52,500 bases of DNA from Adiantum capillus-veneris (lineage: Eukaryota > Streptophyta > Polypodiopsida > Polypodiales > Pteridaceae). Within the stretch, counting starts at the first letter, position 1. Every line of letters begins with the position of its first letter. The notes beneath the pieces are model-generated. The model was not told the origin of the DNA. It did not search any database and saw only the letters and a program-made list of their open reading frames with translations. The position numbers and the translations under genes are program-made. The stretch is taken from the NCBI GenBank assembly GCA_014529385.2, contig CM043966.1, positions 38,226,037 through 38,278,536 of the forward strand, read 5' to 3'. This document shows, in pieces, positions 28,104 through 37,714 of the stretch.

Positions 28104-30108
28104 TGTCGTGCTGTGACATGTACATAGTGGGAACACATGCTACAAGAGTTATCTTGTAACTTTTTAGATACATAATTATATTTCCTATAATGTACATATA
28201 CATATGTAAGTATAAAAATAAGCTTTCTATCTCATCTTATTATTTATCTCAAGGGTAATGTATTCTTACTTTACCATCAAAAAAAATACTATGGGAAAAG
28301 TATCAATAGCTCCGCCTCTTTAACTTGGGGCAAAAAGCATTGATTCTTTATTTCTATTATTTCATTATCATCTCACACCCTATCTAGATCCTATATCTAG
28401 GGTAAACTCCAATATATATATATTCTATGTATTTTTTATACTTTTCTTATATTTCTTTTTAAATAGCTATTAGGAGAGAATCAAGTCCTAGTGGGACACT
28501 AGGTGGCATGATTTCAAAGATACACTTATTTTAATGCATTATTGCAAGCATGGTTACAAAACTTTGTCAAGGAGAAATGTCATGCTTCATATGGCATGAG
28601 GTGTCCTTGGGAATTAAATGAAAGTCAAGGCTAAGGAGACCACATGAAGACTTTTGCTGCCATAAATGGACCTTATTTTGATGAATTTTTTACACAAGGT
28701 TACAATCCGAATTGGAGAATGATTTTAAAATGAAAATCGTAGCCAATGAGCTGAAGTTTCTGCCCATATTTTTACTTTTTTATTTGGAGCTACGGTTGAG
28801 GAGATATGATTAAAATACTGGACCCCAGTCTGCCCACATCATGCAGGGACAGCTCATTTCCAACTTTTCCAATTCCTGTTCACACTGGCTCCTCTCTTCT
28901 TGTGTAAACCCTTGTGGGTTCCCTTCACCTATAAAAGGGGACCTCTTCTTCCTTGGAAGGAACTCAAGCATTCAAGCCATTGATGAGAGGAATTCTCGAG
29001 GGAGTGAGTAGTAATGCCTAATTGTACTTAGCCATTAACATAAGCCCAAGCCTACACTTTCTCCTAGAGGGAGACTAGCCATTCTTGCAACAAGCTAACC
29101 TTGGAAGATCAACTCTAATCAAAGAAGGTCTTACACTTGGTGTATCAATCAAAGTGGAATTCTCCACTCTTCTTCTCTCTCCCATCAATAATGGTGCCGA
29201 AGGGTTTCAAGTAAAACGTGTTCTACATTGATGTTTTCTTGATTTCTTGTTGTTTTCATTTTCATCTCTAATCCAACATATATATATGTATCTAATCTCA
29301 TCTCCTTAACCAAACCTATCTCTCTCATTCTTAGTAATTCATCCTCTCTAGGTTCTCTTTGCTACAGGTACATCTCTCCCCGCAGTATCCTTATTGCTTA
29401 CGGGCAAGAATAGGGCTTGGGAGGGAAACTTCTCATCTCTTCACTTCTCTCATATCTACATTTTTCACATACTATCCTAGATGAATAACCCACATGATGA
29501 TCATTTCTATCGCTTTCACTCTGTACGATCTATTAGAATTAACGTATGGATTAGCCGTAAAATACACTTTCAACAACGTATAGTGTTTCTCTTCGGCCCT
29601 GAAAGGCTCAATGAAATACTTCTATCACCGGATCCCATCATACTACCTCTCATAGACTATAACTTTTCTTTTGATGTAAGCGTAGTTATCTTGCTATGAA
29701 CCAAGAGGATTTGTACACACAATTAATCCCAATCACTAGACAAAATATCTATATTATGGTAAGCACAAAACTACAATTCCAAAGAACAATTCGTAGCCTA
29801 TTTGGTCAGTCAAGATTGAATGCCATTAACTCATCCATTAACCCTTTCATATTACCCATGATACGATATGACCATAGCCTTGATGTTTTCATCTTTGTGT
29901 TATTTTGACATTTTCTTTTGTGTTCTTTCTTTGTGCGTGTGAGTGCAAGAGAGAATGGGTGGGATTCTTTGATTGTACTTCTTTCCAAACCCTAGTCTTC
30001 ATGGCATCTATGGTTTAACTCCTTCATAAAGTTTTTGTCGAGTTCTCTCACAAACTCTCACAGCCATAAGCCCGGTGCTTTCCTGGCAAGACCGCAAATT
30101 TCTCGACA
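28104..30108 (+). mobile_element. Nested TG..CA insertion, probable solo LTR (2,005 bp)
   Basis: It starts TGTCG and ends CGACA, giving a 5-bp terminal inverted repeat. It is flanked by the 4-bp duplication ACGC (28100-28103 and 30109-30112). It has no RT, gag or integrase coding. A plus-strand TATAAAAGGGGA at about 28930 is followed by an LTR-like transcribed region. This fits a solo LTR left after recombination between LTRs of another retrotransposon. Plus orientation is inferred from the TATA box. Two short frames at 29481-29699 and 29696-29908 (MNNPHDDHFYRFHSVRS; MNQEDLYTQLIPITRQ) resemble each other (both have FGP/FGQ-x-RLN...PDPI/NPFILP). They may be a duplicated segment rather than genes. 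Confidence 0.75.
28930..28936 (+). promoter_or_regulatory. TATA box of the nested LTR-like element
   Basis: TATAAAA within CTATAAAAGGGG, roughly 830 bp into the insertion, in the position expected at the U3/R boundary of a long LTR. Confidence 0.55.
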
Positions 30109-30122
30109 ACGCGTATGATGTC
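30109..30122. repeat. Leader palindrome, copy 4, right part plus ACGC duplication
   Basis: ACGCGTATGATGTC begins directly after the nested element. Its first four bases are the target-site duplication. Confidence 0.9.
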
Positions 30123-30647
30123 TAAAGTTGCAGATTTCCAGTTTTTCAGCACAGAACTCTTCCAATAGCTCTTTTAAGTGCTCAGCAACAATCAGTTACA
30201 CAGAAAATTTTTCTGAACTTTGTTTATTGCATATTTCACTACCAATGCGACTTTTTCCGTGATCTAACATGCAATCAAACACATCAAGCTAATAGAACAC
30301 CAATTGATAGCTCTAGATCAGGATCAAATCAGGCCCTTACCTAAGCTACTTCTAATCATAAAATGGATTTTTTGCAATTGAAAATATAAAGAGATTTACT
30401 ACCACACAAGGAGTAGCAAATGCTTTTTATGTCAACAACCACTTAAACACCATAAAAAAAAACAATCTAATCTAAGCTAGACTAAAAATACTGTCAACAC
30501 GGAAGACCCAGGAATACCCCACTTCCTAGTATCTCTCGAGACCTTCGGAGTCCACCACTCCTAGATCTTTTCTAACTAAAGTATACAAAGTAGTTTATAC
30601 GACTCACCTCGTAGGATTAGTTTAAGGTCACCTACTTAGGGCTCTCG

Positions 30648-30665
30648 TCCCCGGCAGCGGCGCCA
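30648..30665 (-). promoter_or_regulatory. Gypsy primer-binding site (tRNA-Asp type)
   Basis: The minus strand reads TGGCGCCGCTGCCGGGGA, two bases inside the 5' LTR. It is complementary to the 3' end of plant tRNA-Asp with about one mismatch by my recollection. This fixes leftward transcription of the element. Confidence 0.88.
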
Positions 30666-30667
30666 AA

Positions 30668-31605
30668 TGTTATGGCGGTTACGCCGCTAGCGGAAGCTAA
30701 ATAGCGAGAACTCAACCAACAACAGAATTTGTCAGACGAGGACGGAGCTTGACCCGCAGGCGCATGGAAACAACTAGGTGGGTGTCAAATCACCTACTCG
30801 ACCTTCTAATGACAATCACTACTAAGGAAATCAAATCTAAGTTCTAAAATACGCAGGTGACTGAAATCCGTACTACGAACGAATGCTATACGAAACAGGA
30901 TCTAGAATCATCGAATCGATCTCAAACTCAAGGGGACGTCTATACACTAGGTAAGAACAACACCCTAAAGACTTGAACTGCAAAATCAACCTATAACCAC
31001 TCCGTGCGGTAAACGCGTATGAAGACAGGCCGAAAATTACAGGTGACCGAAACTTGACCCCGATGGTACCAATGTGTAGCTCTACTCGTTGTGGTTCTAT
31101 AGATATGCTGCACGCTCTATTCCGACACACGAGTTGGAAGAAAACTCACACCGAAGCTCGTAGGAACTTACTACACATAGAAGCCGATAGCGCGCACTCT
31201 TGGTATCTGTGCGTAGCTCTCGCCGTTGCTAACACAATGGCGGTGTCGCTTCTCCAATGGCGGCTCCGTAGCTCGCGTAGCAAGGAGATAAGACTCTCTC
31301 TCTCTCTCTCTCTCTCAGACACAGTCACGGCGCTCCAAAACTCACTTTGATTAATAATTGAATCTCCCTTTAGGTTACAAAACTTTGGCTTATATACCTC
31401 AGCCTTGGAGGTGAGAACATCTCTAATTATTTACATCAGCAGGTGAAATTACGTCGGGATTACAAGCTGGAAACTCAATTGAGTCCCGTTACTTAATGAA
31501 TGGCTCAAATCAAAATTAATGTCGGAAAGACATTTATTACAATCAATGGTTACAAAATGATGGGCGTGAGCAAAAATGCGGGTGTGATCCTCTGCTGGCT
31601 CAACA
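30668..31605 (-). repeat. Gypsy 5' LTR (938 bp)
   Basis: The transcription-start-side LTR, nearly identical to 12551-13492. On the minus strand it runs TGTTGAG...TAACA, carrying a TATATAAG box about 210 bp from its outer end and a CT tract (23 bases at 31294-31316). Confidence 0.97.
31389..31396 (-). promoter_or_regulatory. TATA box in gypsy 5' LTR
   Basis: TATATAAG on the minus strand (GGTATATAAGCC context). It is the likely core promoter of the gypsy element; transcription would start about 30 bp further left. Confidence 0.6.
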
Positions 31606-31610
31606 CTTGG
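31606..31610. repeat. Target-site duplication of gypsy element (right), CTTGG
   Basis: The second CTTGG, adjoining LTR end CAACA. The LINE reading frame resumes from here. Confidence 0.95.
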
Positions 31611-32118
31611 TCAAGGATGCGTCAATCGACTCTCAAGTTAATGAGCCTTCTTACAATGCCAATGTATCACGGCTTGGGAGAAATCCAGAGGTTCTCGCTT
31701 TAGCGATTACACCACACACATTGCCCCAAACTACAAATCTCTCTTCTTCTTCGAGAGCGGTAACCAAACCCATCCCTACATCCTTGAGCCCATCCCATTG
31801 AGTGTGATCCACACCATTGCCTCCATTCGTTTTAGCTCCCATTCTCTACGCTGGGAGACGGGACGTTGGGGCACTGACGAGGAGTCTCATCGACTTTGCA
31901 CCTTATACCCTCGTCAAGTGCGAGAGAGTGAGTACCACACACTACTTGAGTACTCAGCTTTTGACCACATTAGGTCCTCTTTTTCCCATATATTCAGCCA
32001 CGAGCTCTCCCTACATACCTTCCTCTCCCAACCACGATGTGGACTCTCTATTGCGACGCCCATTTCAACCATTTTTGAGCATCTAGAGTCACTTATGACC
32101 TCCACTCACACCATGTGA
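31611..32118 (+). pseudogene. LINE reverse transcriptase, 3' portion
   Basis: This continues the LINE cut at 12550: joining ...CCC TTG G to TC AAG GAT keeps the frame (KDASIDSQVNEPS). A frameshift near 31660-31680 follows, then the region reads SRGSRFSDYTTHIAPNYKS. The C-terminal zinc finger is in the 31798-32118 frame (LCTLYPRQVRESEYHTLLEYSAFDHIR). Two finger cysteines expected in C-x2-C...H-x4-C are tyrosines here, each explained by TGC to TAC. The coding sequence ends TGA at 32116-32118 and is followed by a short tail and a long CT array. Confidence 0.85.
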
Positions 32119-32165
32119 CATGTTCATTTGGTCCCATAGGTCATAGTTGACCTCCGAGGGCGATA

Positions 32166-32275
<110 letters not shown>

Positions 32276-32312
32276 GTTCAACAACTTCAGGTAGCTCACC
32301 GTAGCTGAGAGC

Positions 32313-32577
32313 AGTGTTCGGGAAAAATGTGTCTCAACCTAATATCGTGGCGTTTTCAATTTCAAAAATGCCAGTTGAGGGCAAGGAAAAAAGGAGAAAC
32401 CTCACCCCGAAAAAGAGAAAAATAGTGTGAAACCCCATCAAATAAACCTAATTTTTCTCTATAGCTCTCACTTTGTCAATTCTGGCTCTAGTTGCGTTTT
32501 ATTGGCTGTCATCTGCTGCGAGCAGTGTCCGGGAAAAAAATGTGTCTCAACTTAATATCGTGTCGTTTTTTATCTGC

Positions 32578-32643
<66 letters not shown>

Positions 32644-32850
32644 TCCTCGTGGGCTAGACCTTTAAGGTCTCTTGGGATAGTTTCCTACAACGTTAAAACC
32701 AATGTTCGAGAAAAATGTGTCTCAGCTTAATATCGTGTTGTTTTCAATTTCAAAAATGTCTCTTCAGGGCAAGGGAAAAAGGAGAAATTTCATCCCAAAA
32801 TAGAGAAAATGGTGTAAAAACCTGAAAAATAAAGCTACTTTTCTAAAATT
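32313..32850 (+). repeat. R1 dispersed repeat, three copies
   Basis: The R1 phrase 'ttcgggaaaaa.tgtgtctca.c.taatatcgtg' and 'caatttcaaaaatg' recurs at about 32313-32458 and 32520-32572 (cut by a CT array). A third copy is at about 32703-32850. Full copies continue with 'gggcaaggaaaaaggagaaa' and 'agagaaaa.tagtgt'. Further copies lie at 47.4-48.1 kb and in the left flank of the copia element. No ORF is conserved. Confidence 0.8.
32580..32640 (+). repeat. (CT)n microsatellite
   Basis: A CT array inserted at the broken end of an R1 copy. It is followed by 'aactcctcgt...ctttaaggtctcttgggatag', shared with the 6.0-6.9 kb repeat block. Confidence 0.97.
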
Positions 32851-32957
32851 TCCTCTTGGAAAATTCAAGAAAAGGAATTTTGTATGTTTGGAAATTGATT
32901 CTTCTCGAACACTGGTTAAAACTCTCTTCTCCTCCTTCTCCTCTTCCCCTCCTCCTC

Positions 32958-32959
<2 letters not shown>

Positions 32960-33038
<79 letters not shown>
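32960..33038 (+). repeat. (CT)n microsatellite
   Basis: A CT array preceded by a (CCT)n stretch. Confidence 0.97.
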
Positions 33039-33425
<387 letters not shown>

Positions 33426-33498
33426 ACACAACATATCTGTGTTGTCGAATTTGCAAGCGTCACTGGCTTGAGCAAACAAATTGCACCATATGGCAAAA

Positions 33499-33547
33499 GG
33501 GGGGGGGGGGGGGGGGGGGGATCCCTCCCCCTTTTATACTAGTATAG
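33499..33547. repeat. G22 homopolymer beside a palindrome
   Basis: 22 consecutive G at 33499-33520, then ATCCCTCCCCCTTTT, which can pair with AAAAGGGGG to its left. The perfect 12-bp palindrome TATACTAGTATA follows at 33535-33546. It lies just beyond the endonuclease end of the Helentron-like element and may be part of its 3' terminus. Confidence 0.6.
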
Positions 33548-33680
33548 ATGATTTTATCATTTTCTTATTATTTTAGAACCACCGTGACCCTTTCACTTGT
33601 TTTCCTAGAGAACCCTCTGCAAAGGATATCCCTTGTAACCTTCTGATGTTAATGCAATTCAAGGTCATATGAACACTTCA

Positions 33681-34577
33681 AAAAGAAAACAAGGTGAGGG
33701 ATCCCGAGGGCCTGCCAATGGAAGGATTTGTGGAGGTGCTTTTAGAAGTAGGAAGAGGGGAGCATTGGAATGTGTTTTTGGAGTTTAGTGGGAGCAGTAA
33801 GTAAACAATGGAGTGGTCTGATCAGAACAAGAAGTTAGTGCCTGTTGTTATGTTAGTGAAGGAATTTGTAGTCCAAATGTGATCCGAAGTTGAATTGTAG
33901 ATTGTTGTGGTTTGGGTTATATGTCGTGTCATGTTGTGTGTGGAGAGAAGGTTAGAAAGTGCAAGGTATTCAGGTGTTTGGTAGTTAGCGTTGATGTTGA
34001 AGTCACCGAGTAAAATGGTAGGGATGTGTTGGAGGTGAGGTGTAAGCAGTGTGGTCAATGTTTGCAGGAGCAAGGGAAGTGGAGTTGAGGGTCTGCGGTA
34101 CAATGTTATCAGGGTTATTGGTGGATTATGTGGCGTGCTGAGGAGCGCTGTAATGCATTCTATTTCATTCGTGGAAATGATGTTGTGGTTTTGTAGATGT
34201 ATTTTTTTCTTTGATGTGAAGAGGGATACTCCCATGGGTCCAGTTGTTTGAGTATGTGTGTAACCGTTTATGGCCATTGTGTTAGGATGTCGTAGTTTTG
34301 TTTCTTGGAGACAAAGAATGTGGGAGGTCATTAAGCTATTATCATGAATAAGGTTGTCATGGTGTTTCTTTAGGGATACAATGTTAAGAGATTGTATTAT
34401 CAAGTGATTGTCGGGCAAAGAGTGGAGGTCAAGCTGTGTAGGTTGCCAAGTGGCATGTGTTTTGAGGCGGTGTAACTCAGTTAGAACTGTTTGGTCTACT
34501 TTAATATGGTTCGAAGTTAATTCTCCCAGGAGGTAAAGGTTGTTGGGATCTCTTACGCAGGAGAGGGCAGTGTACAC
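33681..34577 (-). pseudogene. Helicase C terminus fused to EEP-type endonuclease
   Basis: The frame begins with the PIF1 motif VI region (VYTALSCVRDPNNLYLL). After a linker of about 35 aa it enters an exonuclease/endonuclease/phosphatase domain. Visible catalytic motifs: SLN (N65), LCLQETKL (E92), ILLGDFNIN (D192, N194), TSDHIW (D232/H233) and, just after a TGA at 33822-33824, SDHSIVYLLPL (the terminal SDH motif). All EEP landmarks are therefore present in order over about 190 aa. The TGA precedes SDH in the context F*SDH; TGG to TGA would explain it. The open frame then runs to about 33681. The domain would nick DNA; in Helentrons it is thought to assist transposition. It is in frame with the helicase ORF to the right. 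Confidence 0.82.
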
Positions 34578-34589
34578 AAGGCCGTGACT

Positions 34590-35408
34590 TCAAATGCTGG
34601 TTGGATCGAAAGGCAAGGTGTCCAGTGTCAAGCCTTGTGCACGGTGTATGGTTCTAGCAGCTACAGGTTGAATTGGGAATTGTGTTCTAGTAATAGTGTT
34701 CAGGAAGTTCTTTCCTATTTGAAACTCACGTGTTATTTTTTGGATTGGTGTCCATCGCCTATCTATTGATGCAATATATAGTTGTTGGTTTTCATACCTA
34801 GTTTTTTGGCCTACTTTAGTGGTTTGAAAGTGAATCCAGATGGTTTGTGTCGTGGAGTTTTGTGTTATCGCTTTGAATATACCATCGGCTCCATTGACTA
34901 GGCCATCTAGAATGTCAATATTTCCAGCACAAAGTTCTACAATTAGGCCTGGTTTCAAGTGAAGTTTTTTGTGAAGACCTGCTGTCAATTTTGGATCTAT
35001 CGGTATTTGAATAGTTTTGCTGCAATTTTTTGCCCTTATGTCTTGTGCTTCAATAAATAGTGGTGTCCCTATGTTAGTGTTGAAAATATGTTGGTTGTGT
35101 AGGTCTTTATCTTTGTTTGCATAATAAAGGTGGGAGACCATGGCTGGATGAGGTACTGTGCGCATGTAATGTGTATTGAGGTACAAAATGTCTTCGTTGG
35201 TGTGTTTTGAAATGCGTATCCTGTTGAGTATGTTGATGAATGTCTTGTTAGTTTGTCTCATGGTGCTTGTTAACTCATAACACTTTATGCGGTCATGCCA
35301 GAAAGAGGGTGAGATAGCTTCGAGCAACTGATATTTCTTGGAGAAAATCAAAGAGTCAAGGACTCGCTTGGCAAAGATCACCGCACAAGACAACATCAAC
35401 ACCACCAA
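34590..35408 (-). pseudogene. Helentron PIF1-like helicase, C-terminal region
   Basis: This carries the middle and late helicase motifs: CYELTSTMRQ, LKPGLIVELC and VAARTIHRAQGLTLDTL (PIF1 motif V/VI region), ending DPTSI. A TGA follows at 34590-34592 and then SHGLVYTALS in the same frame, where relatives read SIR-type sequence; CGA to TGA is likely. The helicase and the endonuclease thus belonged to one polypeptide. The start overlaps the next segment near 35356-35408, so a frameshift separates the two. Confidence 0.8.
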
Positions 35409-35760
35409 ATGGAAGGTCGTAGTTGTTTTTTATTGCAAGTAGGCGAGAGTTTGCCATAGTGAAGACGCTAGTTCCAATCAAGGAGACTTCATCGAAAACG
35501 GCTAGCTGCAGGTCGCGATAAAGCAGTTGTAGCTCATTCAGTCTCTCAGGTGATAGGAAAGTGTTAGATGATGTGAGCAGTGGCAAGTGGAGGACTAAGT
35601 GGATAGTGGTTCCACCAATGTTAAAGGCAGCCTTGCCCGTGTATGCCATTAGCAAAGCTTTTGTCATTGTTGGGCTGGAATGTGATCTTTGGTTATAGAA
35701 ATGTAGAAGTCCTTGGACAATCAAAAGGAGGGTGCCTCCAGTCAGGAAAATATGGATTAA
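35356..35760 (-). pseudogene. Helentron PIF1-like helicase, ATP-binding region with deleted Walker A
   Basis: It reads IFLTGGTLLLIVQGLLHFYNQ, where a functional helicase has GGAGTGKS-type sequence between GG and LLI. About six codons including the essential lysine are missing. Downstream are MAYTGKAAFNIGGTTIH (motif Ia), the Walker B sequence LAVFDEVSLIG and VLCGDLCQASP (motif III), all at normal spacing. This copy cannot hydrolyse ATP. Confidence 0.8.
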
Positions 35761-35901
35761 TTATGTAGGAAATATACGTTTTTTTAGCATAATATCATCG
35801 AATATTAGCCTTTGTTGTGTGTTAAGTAGTAGAATGCTCTTGTAATACATATCATTTGGTTGCAATAGTATTTTTATGGTTGGTATAGTGTGTGTATGCA
35901 G

Positions 35902-36276
35902 CTAGTGGTGTTGGATATTTAGGTCTTGTGTGATGTCAACACAAATATGGGAGGAAATATTAGATAGTGTTGTAGATGTCGAAGGTGAATTGGTGGCTAG
36001 TGAGTCCGTGTTAAGGTTGTCCTTTAGTATTGTGGTTTTGTTATATTTGGATTCATTTGTATCGATGGTAGGTTTATTTTGATTGTATACATTTTTCCAT
36101 GTGAGTCCATCTGTTAGATGTTGAGTTTCATTATTTATCCATGGTAGAAATAAAAGACATTGTTCTCTATAATAATTATCTGGATTTTTTTGCGGCATTA
36201 TATTTAACATATCGTATAATCTTTGGTTTGGCACGTTTTTTGTATGTGTTGCTTGTTGTATTGTATGTGGAGGCAA
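35902..36276 (-). pseudogene. Helentron Rep-helicase linker region
   Basis: It contains NPDNYYREQCLLFLPWINNE, the YYRE...L.LPW block that links Rep and helicase in Helentron/Helitron2 proteins. A low-complexity T/N/S-rich stretch follows. The segment is separated from its neighbours by frameshifts and stops. Confidence 0.65.
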
Positions 36277-36491
36277 ATTCTGCTAATGATATGGCATTGA
36301 GCTGGGCAAGACGTGTACAGTATTTGTCTATGCTTGTCTCGTAAAAGATTTATGTGCTAGTCGGGTCTAAGTTTTGTAGGAGGTGTTTTCGCTTAAGGAG
36401 CATTGTTCTCTCGTGGGGAGGGTTTGTGTAAATTCTCGAGTTGCGCTGTAGAGAGGTAGGGAAAGTGCAATATATACTGCTTGTTGTGAGC

Positions 36492-36815
36492 TTATTGCTG
36501 TGTGTTTAGTATTATGTTTCCTATTTCTCGAAGTCTATCGAATGTAGTTGCATTGTTTTCAATGCAAGAGTCAAATTGTTCTTTGATTGCTTTGATGAGT
36601 GTGTTATCAAATTTTGTTATATATGAGGTGCAATAGGTAGCTGCTCCATGTGCATTTAAAATGTATTGTATATCTGAATTTGCATCCCATAGCTTTGAAA
36701 TGGTTGGATTGAAGTTATTTGTGTGAATATCTTTGATATTTCTTTTCAAAAAAAGTGTTGGGCATGAGATTGTGGATGATATAGCTTCGATGTAATCATC
36801 AAATCGAAGGTCCAT
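36492..36815 (-). pseudogene. Helentron Rep, catalytic tyrosine region
   Basis: NNFNPTISKLWDANSDIQYILNAHG followed by ATYCTSYITK corresponds to the Rep block carrying the catalytic tyrosine (consensus CATYVVSYISK). Spacing to the HUH-region segment (37041-37385) suits the family, with intervening decay. Confidence 0.7.
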
Positions 36816-37040
36816 AGATAGGAGTCACTATTCGAATGTAATATTTGCTTTATAATCTAGTAGTAGTAGATTATCTTTGATTTGTTTGTGTTTCTTTCTT
36901 TTGTATTGGATATTGTTATCCGGAGAACGGCACGGTTCTAAAATCATAGTAAAAGGCATTGGGTAGTGAGGAAAGTCAAAGCGGCATCCCTTGCGTTTTC
37001 TGAAGCAACTCTTCCTATGCTTGTGTGTTTGAATTTCTTG

Positions 37041-37385
37041 TCAATCTACAGGAAGGAGCATGGAGTCAGCTGTTATGTACTTATCAATGAAATCCAGAAC
37101 ATCTTCATTGGGATCTTTCTCGTAGATAGGAGCATTTTCTATCCATAAGAGCCCATCATCATGTTGGCTACCTCGGCTTTGAAACTCGGTTATAAAAAAG
37201 AAATCTTTGAGTTTTCCCAATATGGTTATATCCTTGGTTAGCAATTTCTTCATCCCGTTAAATCGGTTCAAGTAAAAGCAGGTTGTTGTTACAGGGTCGG
37301 CTCGGACCAAATCGCATATGTATGATGCTTCTGTCTGTGTGCTTGCACGCATGATGGGGTTGAGCTTAGTAAGTGCTCTAATCAA
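37041..37385 (-). pseudogene. Helentron Rep, HUH region (catalytic His lost)
   Basis: VRADPVTTTCFYLNRFNGM and EFQSRGSQHDDGLLW align to the family blocks RxDPVTxxxxF and EFQxRGSPHIHxLLW. The HUH motif H-x-H has become H-D-D (CAC or CAT to GAT), so metal coordination is lost. It ends with VLDFIDKYITAD, also typical of the family. The upstream part up to about 37465 (MIRQLGSPTFFITFS, then a stop) belongs to the same Helitron-like N domain. Confidence 0.78.
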
Positions 37386-37714
37386 GGGCTTCCAATGTTT
37401 CTCAACCCAGAAAATGTGATGAAGAATGTTGGTGATCCAAGTTGTCTAATCATAGCGAAGGCATTTTATTTTAGTTTCTCTTTGTAGTTAGGTGATGTTC
37501 GCAATGCCTCGAAGTCACGATATCCAAGTTGGGAAGACAATACCTTCTCAATGTTAGTATCTCCAACAACCTGTGCAGCCACTAGTGTATTGTGGTTTAG
37601 CTTGCCTTTGCGCATACGGATCCAAATGGATCCCTGGATTTTTTGAGTCATGACGTTGACTGTTTTGAGAAAAAGATTCTCTAAATTTAGTGAGAACCTT
37701 CTATCACTATGCAT
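37386..37714 (-). pseudogene. Helentron Helitron-like N-domain fragment
   Basis: The 82-aa frame 37714-37466 begins DRRF and ends NYKEKLK. After a stop the same frame gives AFAMIRQLGSPTFFITFSG, the Helitron-like N-terminal signature (RQLGxPTFFxTxS). A further stop follows where a conserved tryptophan (ExxW) is expected. Confidence 0.7.

Larger units (their letters stand above)
27287..30647 (-). other. Gypsy 5' leader with palindromes and a nested insertion
   Basis: The untranslated region between primer site and ORF1 is about 1.35 kb once the nested 2-kb element is removed. It holds four copies of a 22-bp palindrome and no credible ORF. It is AT-rich with several T runs. Confidence 0.8.
12551..31605 (-). 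mobile_element. Giant Ty3/gypsy LTR retrotransposon (19,055 bp including a nested insertion)
   Basis: The element is complete, with LTRs at both ends, primer site (30648-30665), polypurine tract (13493-13504) and target duplication, all transcribed leftwards. Without the 2,005-bp insertion and its 4-bp duplication it would be about 17.05 kb. Order in transcription: leader, ORF1, gag, protease-RT, RNase H-integrase, second retropepsin ORF, internal polypurine tract, env-position ORF. The tRNA-Asp-type primer site, long leader and extra ORFs recall the plant Tat/Athila (Ogre-like) branch; that placement is inference. LTRs differ by two substitutions and a 4-bp CT length change, so insertion is recent. 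Nonetheless protease, pol, second protease and env-position ORFs each carry a stop or frameshift. Confidence 0.95.

Noticed and set aside
30873-31130. 85-aa minus-strand frame present in both gypsy LTRs (also 12756-13013)
   Set aside because: It is duplicated only because the LTRs are identical; it has no recognisable protein feature, so I treat it as chance.
31651-31842. 63-aa minus-strand frame with protein-like composition
   Set aside because: It lies opposite the LINE 3' coding sequence, which explains the region.
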